From the NCBI GenBank assembly GCA_030685235.1, contig MU839088.1:248001-312000 (forward strand): DNA of 64,000 nucleotides, given 5' to 3'. Of this stretch, positions 10,653 to 22,479 are shown piece after piece (position 1 is the stretch's first letter; every line of letters begins with the position of its first letter). This DNA is from Copromyces sp. CBS 386.78. Taxonomy: Eukaryota; Ascomycota; Sordariomycetes; Sordariales; Sordariaceae. The position numbers were made by a program, and so were the translations under genes. The notes below the pieces were generated by a model. The model made no database searches and was not told the origin of the DNA. It saw only the letters and a list, made by a program, of their open reading frames with translations.

Positions 10653-13385
10653 GGTGGAGCGACGATGAAGCAAGGGGTTGTTGTTAGCGTGTGCTCCACG
10701 AAAGAAACAAACCAAAGGAGAGAAGGGCGAAGCCAGGGAGGGCTGGGCTGGGAAAAGAATAAGGCAACCAGTTTATATATACAATGACTGTTGCTGGCTT
10801 CGCTCCCGCAAAACCAAAGTTTGTTTTAGCCAGTGAAGCTTCTGGGGGCGGAAAGAGGGAAGCTGGCTAGTGTATAAGATATCTTAGTGTACACCATCTG
10901 TCTATATTAACATGGGAAGAAAGTCTAGCAGGTTCTGGGCCGGCAAAGAATAGTGAGGCATGCTTCGGTTGCAGTTATTGACTAGCATTTGATGAAGGTC
11001 CAGTGGAACTGAAGACGATGTTCCAACATCCGCGTCACAAAGACGGTTTGAGAGCCCATGCAAACAAACAATATCGACTTCCCGAACCGAGCCCTAATAC
11101 CTACCGTACCCAGTTTCCCCGTACTCTAAGACGACGGGACGGCCATCGTTTCGGTTTCTTCACGCCAACATGGTCGCGCTTAGTGTTATATCGGATAGCG
11201 GCAGATCTGCGGGCATTTCTTCAATTAGGAAGCGCGCGGTTAAGGCCAAGACTTTGTGGCTGCAGTGTTTACCATTGGGTAGTTTCGGTACACTACAACA
11301 ACGCCAAAGAGGACTGGCCCCTGGAACCTGGGACAAGACACAAGCACCCGACAAGACAATTCCCTTGTTGAACAACTTAAGAATGTACCTCGTTACACCT
11401 GGTGTTCGAGATTTATAGATGAACCCGTCCTGCTTTGTTTGTGTCGAAAAGATTTTTTCTTCTTCTTCTTTTTTTTTTTTTTTTCCTTTTTTCTTTGCGG
11501 CAATCAGCCAGGCTGGCATGAGAAGTAGTCTAGATAATGCACTTGAGAGTTTGATTTATTTACAGAGGACAGCGAACAAGACGACAGCGAAACAACAAGA
11601 TACTGTGCACAACCGAATGTTCCACGCGGGAGGAATGAAGGAAGCTTCCGCTCTGTAAAGCTGTGGCGTTATCTTTTGTCGCCCGCTCAACCCGACTTTT
11701 GTTTTGACATGTGTGCGCTCGAGCTGATTTCCTGTTTGAGAACTCGTCTCAGCCCTTTTCACGGTTTGGGTGGCTACACGCGTACAGTATTTCTTGGGTT
11801 GTACCCGGATCCGGTGCATCCTTTGGAAGGTGAGGTGACGCCCGTTTCACACTTCGGAGCTTATACGCAGGGGGGAAGCTCGAAAAGGTCTTGGGTGTCA
11901 TGAGCCAATCACTAATACCAGGTTGAAGGAATTTGGTACGTACCTGCACCGCTACAGGATATTGACTGCTTCTGAGGCAGATTTTGAGAGGTATTCTGTA
12001 ACCCCATTATTGGCAACGTGCTTCCCCACAGCTAGATGGCCCGCCAGCTCCACCAATCGTTCCATGGGAATTCGACGATGCAGGGGTTTTCAGCCATTGG
12101 CGTCCACCTCGACGCCGCCTTGGCCTCGCATTGGCTCCTTTCGCCTTTGGTACCTGGCGTTCCTGGAATTGCAGAAACGAGACCCTTGCTTCCTTTGCTT
12201 GTCCATTTGCAGAATCTCATCTTCGGCCACTCTCTCTGTTCTGGGACATCGCCCTTCCATCCCTTCTCACCAATCTCTGGGCCGGCCTTGTGTGTCTTTT
12301 TCTGCTGTGGTCCGCCCTCCCCTGGCATTCCCTTTACCACGTTCCTTCGACATTTTTTTTTCCAATCGTAGATTTGGTCTTTTGGATTTGAATACGCGCA
12401 AAGGGAATTGCCCAGTCTCTCATTAATTTCCGTCTTTTTTGGATGAACCGAAGCCAGCGAGTCGCTCTACAATAGCAATCAACAACCTCAGTCAATAATC
12501 AACTGAAGTCCTTCATTCGAGACTTTCATCCCGTCTCCCAATTGAACTACTTGGACCACAATAGCACCCGGTCGACCACAACTTGCGACATCGCAAACAC
12601 CCAAGCCCACTTTTGACCTGACGATCAAACGTCAATCAGGTCGCGTCAGTCCACGGTCCCTTCTCCAATCCTTTCCAGTCACTCGAAACTCGATCTGTCG
12701 ATCCGGCCTCTGCCACCCAAACAGTGTCCATCACTGCCCATCACTTTGCCAATCGCTGGCCCCGTCCCGTCCTTTGCGCGCCCGCCCTCCGCAGTCTGCA
12801 CCCCGCGAACGAGTCAACGAGTAACAAGTCATCAACGAGTCAATCGCCGAACAAGACGGACGCTCGAATTTCTTGGTGTACTTGCGTGCTTGCCGCCCGC
12901 ATGCTGGTGGCTGACTCTCCCGATTCCGATTCGGCAAACGCACGCGCTTCCAACAACCCCTTCTGAATCTGCGGCAATGCGACTCCAGCTGGAATAGGGC
13001 TTGACGGTTCCTCCACACAGCGAAGGAAACGACCCCACTCATTTACCCAACCAACTGCTTCTTCTTTCCTTACATCGATTATCCTTTCTCTTCTGTCCCT
13101 CACCAACTTCCGTCGTCGTCGTTGACTCCTTCATCGACGTCACGAGAAGTTGGAGTGTCTTGCCCCTTCACAGAGGTAGGCACAGTCGATACCATCGCTG
13201 GACGAGGAACGACTTGTGCCGACGGCGGGTCCGGGAGCATTCCACTCATTACTATCTTCTTCATCATATTCTTTTGAGTTCATCTCAATTGGTCTCGACT
13301 GTGTCGATTGACCGTATTCTTTATTTCCTTACCCATTTGGGATTTCTTTTGGGCAGCTTTACTTGCCTCTCAACCTCTTGACAAG
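10653..13385. other. Long intergenic region and probable leader of the KCH gene
   Basis: 2.7 kb without a supportable gene. A T-rich tract lies at about 11457-11492. The last 700 bp before the KCH start are pyrimidine-rich and look like a long 5' leader. That part has short ATG frames, for example 12901-12966 (21 codons) and 12977-12997 (6 codons), which would be upstream ORFs if transcription starts before them. Other ORFs here lack any recognisable feature. Confidence 0.45.
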
Positions 13386-16300
13386 ATGAGGTTCCTTGAC
13401 TTATTCCGCCGAAAGGTGACAGTCCGACCAGAAGAAAAGTGGGATTTTATCGTGAGTCCCCGTCAGCCCAAACCCAATGGTTTCTTGCGCCCACTAATCG
13501 TCATTTAGAGTCTCAATGACTTCAAGTCCACATCGATCTTTACTCCTCTAGCGTATGCCTACCTATGGATTTCCATCTTTATCTCGTGCGCCGTCTACGT
13601 CGTCGACATTTTCACCATGGTTCAACTTTTGGCTTTCAAGCAGCAGTGGTCTTCCCAGGTCCAATCGGAATCGCTCATTCCTGTCGATGTATCAAAATGG
13701 ATTTTCACCATTTGCATCATTCTTTCTGCTGTCAACCTCTTATACGAGCATATTCGTGCCAACCGGGCTATGCGCAGCGGAAGTGTCGCCGAATCGTTCC
13801 TTGATCACTTGGCCGCGAAACTCGAGAGTTTGCGCATTTTTGGCGGAAAAGGATGGAAGCGATTTCTGGTTTTCGCCGCCTTGACCGAGAGTAAAAAGGG
13901 CGTTGAGTATATTGCTCTATTCTGCTACTTTAACTTCCAATGTAAGTCTCCATTACCACATTCCCCCCTCTGTTGCCTTTGGCCCTAGTTATACTCACGA
14001 ACGTGCTTGTCAGCGTGGATCCGTATCCTTCTCTGTTCTGGACCTCGACAGGTTGTCAATGCATTCTCTCTATACGCCTTCTTCACCAGTGAACTCAGGA
14101 TAGACGGTCAGGACTTTGGAGACTCGGTAATGGATTTCTTCAGAAAGATCGAGGCTTTTGCCGAGAACGACTACCGCCAAGCTGCTACTCTATCCGGCAT
14201 GTGCTTTACGCTGGTCATCTGGATCTTTTCATTCCTGTCACTGCTGCTCTCCGCCGTTTTTTTCGTGTGCTTCTTGTGGTGTTACATCCCTCGCGCGGAT
14301 GGCGGCTTGACTGGGTTCTGTGAGCGCAAGGTCAACAAGCGCTTGAAGCAGATTGTGTCGGCCAAGATCAACGCGGCAATGGCTGAGGAGGAAGAAAAGA
14401 GGAAGAAGGCGCAGATGAAAGCGGCAAAGAAGAAGGGCGAGGATAGGCCGATGACGATGAAGGCGACACTACCGAATGTTGGCGCGAGCATTGAAAGCAG
14501 AACCGAGAAGTTGCCCGAAATGCCATCGCTCAGTAGGCAAGATACGATGGCTACCCTTCCGGCCTACACCTCCCGACCGTCTACCCCCGGAGGCTACGAA
14601 CTTAGTTCGATCGAAAAGCGACCGATGCCGCCATCCCGTGCAGGGACTTTTGCGACACAATTCTCTGGTGCCTCCAGTACGTCACTTATCGGCGCAGCTG
14701 CCGAGCCCGCTAGACAGCGCGGTAATGATGTCCCTACTGTTCCCAAGATCGATATGAACAATATACCGCCGACAAGAACATCAACTATGCTCTCGAAAAA
14801 CAGCTATGGATCTGCGTCGCAAGCGAACTTTGAACCGCGTCCTCTTGCCAGGACCGCTACTGGTCTTCCCCACTACGATACTGGATCGTCTCAGTCAGAC
14901 TTTCTGGCTCGCCCTCTTGCTAGAACGGCCACCGGGCTATCTAACATCAGTTCTGCGCCTTCACAGCAACCGAGCTTCCAGCCACGGCCACTCACAAGAG
15001 CTGCGACTGGCATGTCTAACATTGGTCCTGGGCCTCAGTCGCAGCTTCAGCCGAATCAGCCTCGTCCTCTTACTCGGGCTGCCACTGGGCTGACTAACAC
15101 GAGCGCCGGACTCCAGTCCCAAGCGAACTATCAGCCCCCTAGGGCTGGTACAGTTCCACTTCAGAACAATCTTGGGCCTGGCATGCAACAGCCACCTCCT
15201 AGGGCTGGAACAGTTCCTCCGAGGAATGACTTCGGACCTGCGATGCAACAGCCGAATTCCTCGTTCGCACGCGATTATACTTCTAGTCCCGCGCCCTACT
15301 CGAATCAACCCGCCTTCCAGCCACCTGCCAGGGCCCCGACTGCTCCTCCGATGAGCTATTCTAACAATAACTACAGGGACGTCGCGCCAAAACCGATCGA
15401 ACGTACGTATACTGGTAACATCGGCAACCGAAATCAATATGACAACTTCTCGAGAGATAGCCAGGTATCTCAAATCAACAACCCATATGGTGGTTTGAGT
15501 GGTCAGATGTCGAATGGGTACGATCATGATGGTTACGGTGGTAGTTATGGCCAGGGTAATTATGGTCAGGATATTTACGGGCAGCAAGGATATGGACAGA
15601 ATGGCCCCAGCCATGATAACTACGGGCAGGATAGCTACGGGTATCCTACGCAGAACAACTCACATATGCCTCCAAGGCTGGGAAGCGCTCCACCACCACA
15701 GACTCAACCCGGATACCAACCGTACATTCCCCAGAGGAACATGACCGCGCCGCTGGAGGGGCAACCACACTATCACCATCAGCAGAACCCTAGCAAGAGT
15801 TCTCTGAGTAGTGTGGCTGAACTACCAGCCGAACTACCAGCCGAACTACCAGCCGAACTACCGGTCGAAACCCCGAGTGAACAACACCCTTCGGCCAGAG
15901 CAGGAAGTGTCACATCGGATTATCTCGAGTATATGATGGACGGCTCACCCAGCTCAAGGAAGACGGATGCTGCTCCCAAGCCGAGAAATGGGAGCGCAAG
16001 CAGCCAGGGTAGTGGTGCTGCTAACCAGGAAGCTAAGAGCAGCGGGGCGCACTCTAGGCAAGGAAGCGCTGATAGTGTTTCCAGGGCTGCTGATGCTGGC
16101 ACTAAGAGCAGAAGCAGCAGCAGGACGGGAAGTATAGCTTCTTCAGTCGGCAGCAGTGGTCCTCACCAAAGGCAAGGCAGCGCTGGCAGTGTTGCGTCTA
16201 CTGCTTCTCGCCGGGATCTGGAGGATACTGCTGCTCATGCCAGGCAAGCCAGCAGCGATAGAGTTGCTGCCACCCCGACCCCCGCCAGCCGCGAGGACTA

Positions 16301-17069
16301 CTTCGCCAACACCACCCTCGCCCGACAAGCAAGCAACGCTGCTCCTTCCAGAGATTATCTCGGTGGTAACAACGACGATGCCGTCAGACCAGGGAGCAGT
16401 CACAGCCGCGCCACTTCTCAGCAGCAGGATGAAGACGAAGACGATTATTTCGGCATCAACCGCGCTCTCTCCCAGCGCCAGCAGAAAGGCGGTGCTTCTT
16501 CGGACCACGAGGTCGACAACAGCGACGTCGAAGATTACTTCGGCCCCACCACTTTCGGCAACACTTTTATGCGCACCAACACAGCTCCTATTGCTCTAGA
16601 CAGCAACAGTAATGGTGATGGTGGTATCAGACCGATAGCAAGGACGGCTACTGCTCCTCCTTTCCTTCAGCAGCAGCAGCAGCAACTACCTCAACAACAG
16701 CAACAGCAACAGCAGTACATACCGCAGCACCGAGAGCAGGACGAGGAAGACTATTTCAGCCAACCGAGCTACCAATCAAGCTACCAGCCGAGCTACAACA
16801 ATTACAACAACAACGTCAATAATTACAACGCTACCAATAGCAATAGCAATATCACTGCCAATAACGCTACTGGTAGAAATTACAATAACAACAATAATAA
16901 TAACGGATGGAACGAGGATATTGAGCGAGGGGACAACATGAGGCAAATGTCCCGCGACAACGGACCGAACGGAGGAAACGGAGGATACGGAGGACAAGGA
17001 CAATATGGAGGACAAGGAGGAGGAGATTATGACTATGACGGACGTGGTTACGGTGGTAGCAGGTGGTAG
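13386..17069 (+). CDS. Kch1/Prm6-family potassium channel with long repetitive tail
   Basis: Fungal KCH proteins mediate low-affinity K+ movement at the plasma membrane and in yeast promote calcium influx. Exons are 13386-13451, 13509-13941 and 14014-17069; the protein is 1184 aa. The N-terminal 300 residues hold the family core: RPEEKWDFISLNDFKSTSIF, membrane segments around LAYAYLWISIFISCAVYVVD, WIFTICIILSAVNLLYEHI and GMCFTLVIWIFSFLSLLLSA, the motif SWIRILLCSGPRQVVNAFSL, and WCYIPRADGGL. The remaining ~880 residues are low complexity. They include repeated RPLxRxATGL units, a four-unit AELP repeat, repeated AR/SRQGSA-type serine sites, several EDYFG-type motifs, and Q-, N- and G/Y-rich runs. 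The core assigns the family; the tail's role is unknown. Confidence 0.85.
15827..15868 (+). repeat. 12-bp tandem repeat coding for AELP units
   Basis: About four near-identical 12-bp units (core GAACTACCAGCC) in frame in the KCH C-terminal tail. They encode AELPAELPAELPAELP and then a diverged VETP. In-frame length means copy-number change would not break the gene. Confidence 0.85.
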
Positions 17070-17640
17070 TGTGTCCTGTCACGGTCCAGGCTACCTTACG
17101 CCCGACCCAACTGTCTAAAGAGCCAGGCAATACTTGTTACAGTATGATGTCTTGGCAGTAGTCATCGATGAATAACACACACCGACACACTTGGTTGCAT
17201 AACCTTTTTTCTTTTTCGACTAAAACCTCCTGACGTTGGTTTTAGTCTTTTTTTTTATCTTTTCTTTTTTCTTTTTACGATAGGCACGCAAAATACCCCC
17301 CGTTTCTTTGTTGTTCAACAATAAAATACAACACAGTGCCAAACAACATTTGTTTGAACAAAATGGCGAATGGTGATGTGAAATGTGTTTTACACCTACA
17401 TGGAACGATGCAAAACTACCTGATACTGGCCTAAAAATGTAGCATGTCCCTTTTATCCGAGCCCCCTTCCCCTTCTATGAATAATGAATACAAATGCTAA
17501 ATGATCCCACCCGTTTGTTTGACTGGATAATGATGCCTGGGGCGAATGTCCCCACCCAGCCAGTTATTATTACCATTACTCCTTTCCATGTCCTAGTCGG
17601 CCCTTCTTACAGAAACAACAGGAAGTTGAGGCAGGCCCGT
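17070..17640. other. Convergent intergenic region, KCH / faa1
   Basis: 571 bp between two stop codons. It holds a perfect hairpin flanked by T tracts (17218-17247, listed separately) and A/T-rich 3' UTR sequence with several AATAAA-like words. No ORF can be supported. Confidence 0.5.
17218..17247. repeat. Perfect 10-bp inverted repeat (hairpin) in 3' region
   Basis: GACTAAAACC and GGTTTTAGTC are exact reverse complements separated by a 10-nt loop. T-rich tracts lie on both sides. The position, about 150 bp after the KCH stop and 400 bp after the faa1 stop, suits a 3'-end or RNA-stability element, but function is inference. Confidence 0.6.
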
Positions 17641-19887
17641 TTATTTCCCATTCAAACAATCCGTAATCTCCTTCTCATACTTCTCCCTCACCGCCCGCCT
17701 ATTGACCTTTTGTGTAGCCGTGACCAGCCCCTGTATCAAAATCCGTTAGCATCATCATCATCACTATCACACTCTTCTCCATTTCCATCAGGGAAAGGAA
17801 AGGGATGGATACTCACATTAACAGGCGTCCACTCATCATCAACCAACACCACGCCCACCACCGTCTCCATACCACTCAGCCCAGCTCCCCTCCCGACACT
17901 CTGCAACTCCTTGAGGACTGCATCCCTCAACTTGCGATTCCTATGCATCTCACCCGGCGCCTCGTTGCTTATCCCCAGTTCCTTCGCCTTCTCCGTCAGA
18001 GCCTTCTCATTAGGCACCACCACCGCAATCGGCCTCGGGTTCGCGCTGTCGCCGTGCACCATGATATTCTGTACAAACACGGCACCCCGATAAACAGCCT
18101 CTAGTTTTTCCAGAGCAATGTACTCGCCGCCCTGGAGCTTGACGAGGTTCTTAACGCGGTCGATTACCCGTATATGGCCGTTGGCGTCAATCTCGCCGAT
18201 GTCGCCGGTTTTGAACCAGCCGTCGGGCGTGATGGCCTTGGCGGTTTCTTCCGGATTTTCGTAGTACTCCTTGACGACGCAGGCGCCGCGGAAGAGGATT
18301 TCTCCTTGGGGCGGGGTGGTGTGGGTGTGGTAGTTGAGTTCGGGGATGGAGACGAGCTTCATTTCCACAGCGGCGGGCGTGGCACCGATGGCGGTGGAGG
18401 TCCATTGCATGGGCGAGCCGAGGGCGCCGTTGCCGCAGGTTTCCGTCAGGCCGTAGCCGTTCAGCATGGGCGCCACCACCATGGACATGAAGTGCTGCGT
18501 GGAGGCGGCGATGCCGCTAGCCCCGTTGACGATGAAACGCAGGTCGCCGCCCGTCATGGCGCGGACCTGGCCGAAGACGAGGTCGTCGAAGATGGTCTTT
18601 CCCGGCAGGTTGTTGGAGACAAGGAAGGACTTGATGTTGTAGGCGCCCCAGAACAGGGCCTTGGTGAGCGCGCCGGCGCTGTTAACCTTGGCCTCGACGC
18701 CCTTCTTGACCGTCTCCCAGACCTGCGGAACGCCGACCATGACGGTGGGCTTGAAGGCGCGCATATCGCCTGGGCAGTTACGTGTGCTGGTGTCGGAAAG
18801 GGTACGCGGGTTAGAGTACCCGAGGGTTCCGCCAACGAAGACGGCGAAGTTTTCGAGGACGAGCTCGAAGATGTGGGCCAGCGGAAGGTAGGCGAGAACT
18901 CGGTCGCGGTGTGTGACGGACTCCTCCATGACGGCGTAGAGACCGGCTACGGCGGCGACGAAGCCGGCGTGGCTGACGGGGACGCCCTTCGGCGCGCCGG
19001 TGCTGCCGGAGGTGTACATGATGCAGTAGGTATCCTCGGGACTGGGAGGTGTGAGCGGGACGGGGTTTTCTTCGCCGAGAGCGCGGAGCTCATCGAAAGA
19101 GAGGACGGTGAGGTCCGGGTGTTCGGCCTTGAAGGCATCGATCTTGTCTTGGGATACGGGCTGCGTGGTGTGGTTGTTGTAGATGACGGCCTTGATGGAT
19201 GTAGCCTTCTTGAGCGGGTTTGTAGCTGTCTTAAAGAGGTGAGGATCGGTGAACATGGCGCTGGCCTTGCTTTGGATAAGGGAGTGTTCGACGCCGCTCT
19301 CGCCGAGGGTGTCATAGGCGGTAACGATGGTGAGAGATTGGGACGAGGCGGCATGCGACATAGCGAGCCATTGAGGGCTGTAGTGTACGGAAAGACCGTA
19401 TTAGCAACATTCAATACCAAGAAGAGGTGGGTAGTTGAGCGTACCTTGTGGTAGCAAACATGTGCAATCGGTCCTTGGGTTCCAAGCCGAGCTTGCGAAG
19501 ACCAGCGCCTATCTGCTTAACAGTGGTAAAGTATTCCCCATAGGTGATGTAAGAATACGGAGTAAGCTCAAAGTATTGCCATTCCTTGTCAACCATGACA
19601 GTCTCGCCGTCAACGACCTTGGGGACCTTTTTCACATGCTTGTGAAGCTTGATCAGCTTGCGGCTTCCTATGGCGCGCTCATCGCCGTAGAGCTCGACGG
19701 TTCTGGTGAGGAGGTCTAGAGTGGTGTTGACTCCGGGCGCAGGGCGAGTGATGAGGCCATCCTTAGCCTTGGGGTGTCGGCGGGGGATGGTCTCGCCTGG
19801 GATGGGTTGGGCATTGGGATCCTCGACGGTAAAGGGAGGTTTCTGGATGAAGTGCAGAGGCACGTTGCCGGGGCCTGTGTTCGCCAT
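17641..19887 (-). CDS. faa1: Long-chain fatty-acid-CoA ligase (Faa1 type)
   Basis: Activates long-chain fatty acids with ATP and CoA through an acyl-adenylate; used for lipid synthesis, import and beta-oxidation. Exons are 19887-19445, 19377-17817 and 17730-17641; introns are 19444-19378 and 17816-17731; the protein is 697 aa, normal for the family. Motifs are the AMP-binding P-loop YTSGSTGAPKGVP near residue 270, AYLPLAHIFELVLE, NGYGLTETCG, and the FACS signature DGWFKTGDIGEIDANGHIRV followed by IDRVKNLVKLQGGEYIALEKLE. The C-terminus (VTATQKVNRRAVREKYEKEI) matches the family end. Splice 1 restores ATTSPQWLAMSHAA. The start is the ATG at 19887, since the three codons above it begin with TTG. 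There is no obvious PTS1 or signal peptide. Confidence 0.95.
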
Positions 19888-19928
19888 GGTCGTCAAGTTG
19901 TGTAATAGACTAGTCTTCTGAGGTCAAG

Positions 19929-19934
19929 CCGAGG
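19929..19934 (-). promoter_or_regulatory. CCTCGG fatty-acid response-type hexamer near faa1
   Basis: Hexamer CCTCGG on the minus (coding) strand, 42 bp before the faa1 ATG. The match is exact but short; binding by a FarA/FarB-type factor is inference. Confidence 0.4.
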
Positions 19935-20492
19935 GTAAGGTATTATAGAGCTAGGTCTGGTCAAGTTGGGCCGATCTGACGGAACCGGGAGCCGCTGAAG
20001 GATTGTCGTTTAGTTGGTGTTTCGGGGGTAGCGTGGTTGTCAGGCGGGTAAGATTCGGGCTTGCAGACGCAGTCAGACACGGACTTGGACGACTTGTTGG
20101 GGTTGACTAAAAGAGGGAAGTGCTTCAGCTGTTGTCGTGGATGGTCAGACCTCGTCTGTCTTTGTATAAGGGCGGAGAGAACGGGTAGAGGAGTGGACCG
20201 GAGTTTCACAAGTCCAACGTCAACGAGGAAACGGTGGAACAGGGCATGCCGAGATTCACAAGTATGTACTGTGTGCGTACCTAGATTCTATTCCCAGGGG
20301 CAGCGGTCGATCATCAAGATTGGATTGTCACTTGTGCCCCGCGGCGCCGTGTGACGTCGCTTTAGAGGCTCCGGGGCCTCCAGTGGGGCTCCCTGTCAGT
20401 GGGGTACCGCTAAACGGGCCTTTCAGAGGCTTGGCACTAACAGACCAACAAGGGTCCATGGAAACGCTCCAGTCCCTATTCCATTCCGAGCT

Positions 20493-20503
20493 GCCGAGGC
20501 ATC
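20493..20503. promoter_or_regulatory. 11-mer TGCCGAGGCAT with CCTCGG core, faa1 upstream
   Basis: Contains CCGAGG inside the dyad TGCC-GA-GGCA. The same 11-mer recurs at 22771-22781 upstream of the adjacent peroxisomal-type hydrolase gene. It lies about 610 bp upstream of faa1. Confidence 0.4.
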
Positions 20504-21169
20504 TTCAACTAGGGTAAAAACATGCACTACGACGAGCGCAAAAGCGGAAGCATCCGTCTGATGCTTCAAAATTCCGTGTCGAGGACCGACGGAGCGTATC
20601 TGAACGGAACACGATGGGCCAGGTGAAGCCTTGACTAACCTGCCAACTAATCACATTGATTTGCTTGCTTTTTCATGTTTCAACGACCATCGTTGCCGCT
20701 TCTTGTTGGGAGATTTCCAGACCGTCATGACCACCTATGACTTCCAATTGGACGTCACTCCGATGTTGTTGAGATCCTTCGCTACACTACACCGTCAGCT
20801 TCACACCTCCAAATGCGGCTCGTTGCAACCCTCTTCGCTCCATAGCTTGCTCATGGTAGTGGTGTTATTCGGCTAACATTGCCCAACTCAGCACCAGATC
20901 ATCCATGTAATGACACTTGGTATAGTTGTTGATTGGATAGACAAGCGATAAATACAGCCTCTTTTGACCAACTTCGTCATCTACGGCACAATATGGCTGC
21001 CTTCACTCCGTCACGAGACGATGGCTTACTTTATTCCAACAACATCTTCGTTTTAGACGTACGATATGCTCACAATCGCTTTTCATGAAGTCATGATACC
21101 TGACAACGATTCGGGCCACCAAGAAAACCAATAACAAGACAAAGGCCGCACCCCTTACCGAAAACTCAC

Positions 21170-22479
21170 TCACAACTTCGCCCCATCCTTCCCTGCTGGC
21201 TTCTTGTTTCTCCCCGGCGGCGGCCCCATCAACTCCAAAAACTCCTTACTAAGCACCCTCTTCTCCGTCCCCTCCCTTCCCTTCCACACCTTCCTGAACT
21301 CCTCATCCTCCTTCCTCCACACCTTCTCCAAGTCCTTCGCAATAAACTCAGCCGCCTCCTCAGCACACCTAGTCGTCGCCTCCATCGGCACCAAATGCCC
21401 ATAGCCCTCCACCGTGCACACCTCCACCCTGCCCGCCTTCGCTCCGCCACTGCCGTTCCAGCCCGTACCCGTAAGCTCCAGCTTCTCCTCGCGCGTCTCG
21501 GGAGGACAGACGTCGGACGTGGAACCAAACACCCACAACACGCCGGGCCGCAGGTGCGGCAGGAAGTTGGTAGTCATGGTGCCCTCGGCGCGATAGAAGG
21601 GGAATTCCGGGTTATTCTGATCCGGCGGCAAGTCCGGCACGGGCTGATCTTGTTCCTTGGGGCGGTAATAGGTGAAGCACTCCATGTGCTTGGAGGTGGT
21701 AAGCGTCACCTCCTCATTCTTTTCGTCGTTGGGGGCGACCCGGCGCAAGCCATGCTGGATCAACACATCCACACACCTCTTATCCCACGTCTGATAGAAC
21801 TTGTTCTTCCTGAACCCGTCCGCGGCCTCTTTGCGCGAAGGCCAGACGTCCCGCCTGTAGGCCGACTGCTTCATGGGCATGAAGCCGTAGGTGGGGCCGC
21901 GCTTGGCGAACTTGGAGATGACGGGGTCGAGCAGGACCAGGGAGGAAAACAAGCGGGGGTGTAAGAGGGAAAGGGAAACGATGGTGTTGCCGCCGAAGGA
22001 GTGGCCGATTCCGACGAGCGGGCGAGGCATCTCCCGCCGGAGGGCGTTGACGACGCACAGCAGGTCGCGCGCGTTGTCGTACCAGGATGGGTCGTTGCCC
22101 AGCGCCGACTCGTTGATCAGACCGGATTGGCCTTGCCAGGCGGCGTCGGCGATGAAGATGGAGCGGATCTTGATGCCGCGGGTGGAGAGGGCGTGGACGA
22201 GGTCTTCCCAGAGGGGCTCGTAGAGTTCCTTTAGAGGGGTGTTAGTGACGGGAATAAACACGGGTTGTGTGAGTGAGAGTAACTGACCTTGACGAAGCCA
22301 TTGGCGTGAGCGCCGATGATAGTCAGGTCGCCTGGTTGAGGATTGGGGTTGCTCTTGGGGATGTATTGCTTCACGGAGAGATACAGGATCTCTTCTTGGG
22401 AATTGGCGGTAGCATGGGCATAATCACGGATATGCTGGCCCTCGACTTTGTGCTCCTTGATGATGAAGGAGGAGGCCAT
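21170..22479 (-). CDS. Alpha/beta hydrolase with peroxisomal PTS1 tail
   Basis: Serine hydrolase of the alpha/beta fold, 416 aa, substrate unknown. Exons are 22479-22288 and 22228-21170; the 59-nt intron 22287-22229 has a GTCAGT donor, a CTAAC branch site and an AAG acceptor. Visible elements are the N-terminal core strand GDLTIIGAHANGFVKELYEP with an oxyanion-type AHANG, the nucleophile elbow GIGHSFGG with Ser141, the likely acid in DVCPPE and the catalytic His in VEGYGHLVPMEA. The protein ends GKDGAKL; terminal AKL fits the PTS1 consensus, so peroxisomal import is predicted. It resembles the Lpx1/AKT2-like group of peroxisomal hydrolases, but that subfamily is a judgement. It is the same-strand neighbour of faa1. 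Confidence 0.82.

Larger units (their letters stand above)
19888..21169. promoter_or_regulatory. Upstream region of faa1
   Basis: 1.28 kb between the faa1 start and the stop of the next minus-strand gene. It contains CCGAGG (CCTCGG reversed) at 19929-19934 and 20494-20499, and a CRE-like TGACGTC at 20352-20358. CCTCGG is the known core of FarA/FarB/Ctf1-type fatty-acid regulators. No gene is seen. Confidence 0.5.

Noticed and set aside
18174..19454. 426-codon frame antisense to faa1
   Set aside because: Codon-bias shadow; it spans the opposite-strand intron and has no recognisable domain.
19888..19896. Three-codon N-terminal extension of Faa1
   Set aside because: It begins with TTG; the following ATG at 19887 is the ordinary start.
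21395..21964. 189-codon frame antisense to the PTS1 hydrolase
   Set aside because: Shadow of the real gene; no domain.
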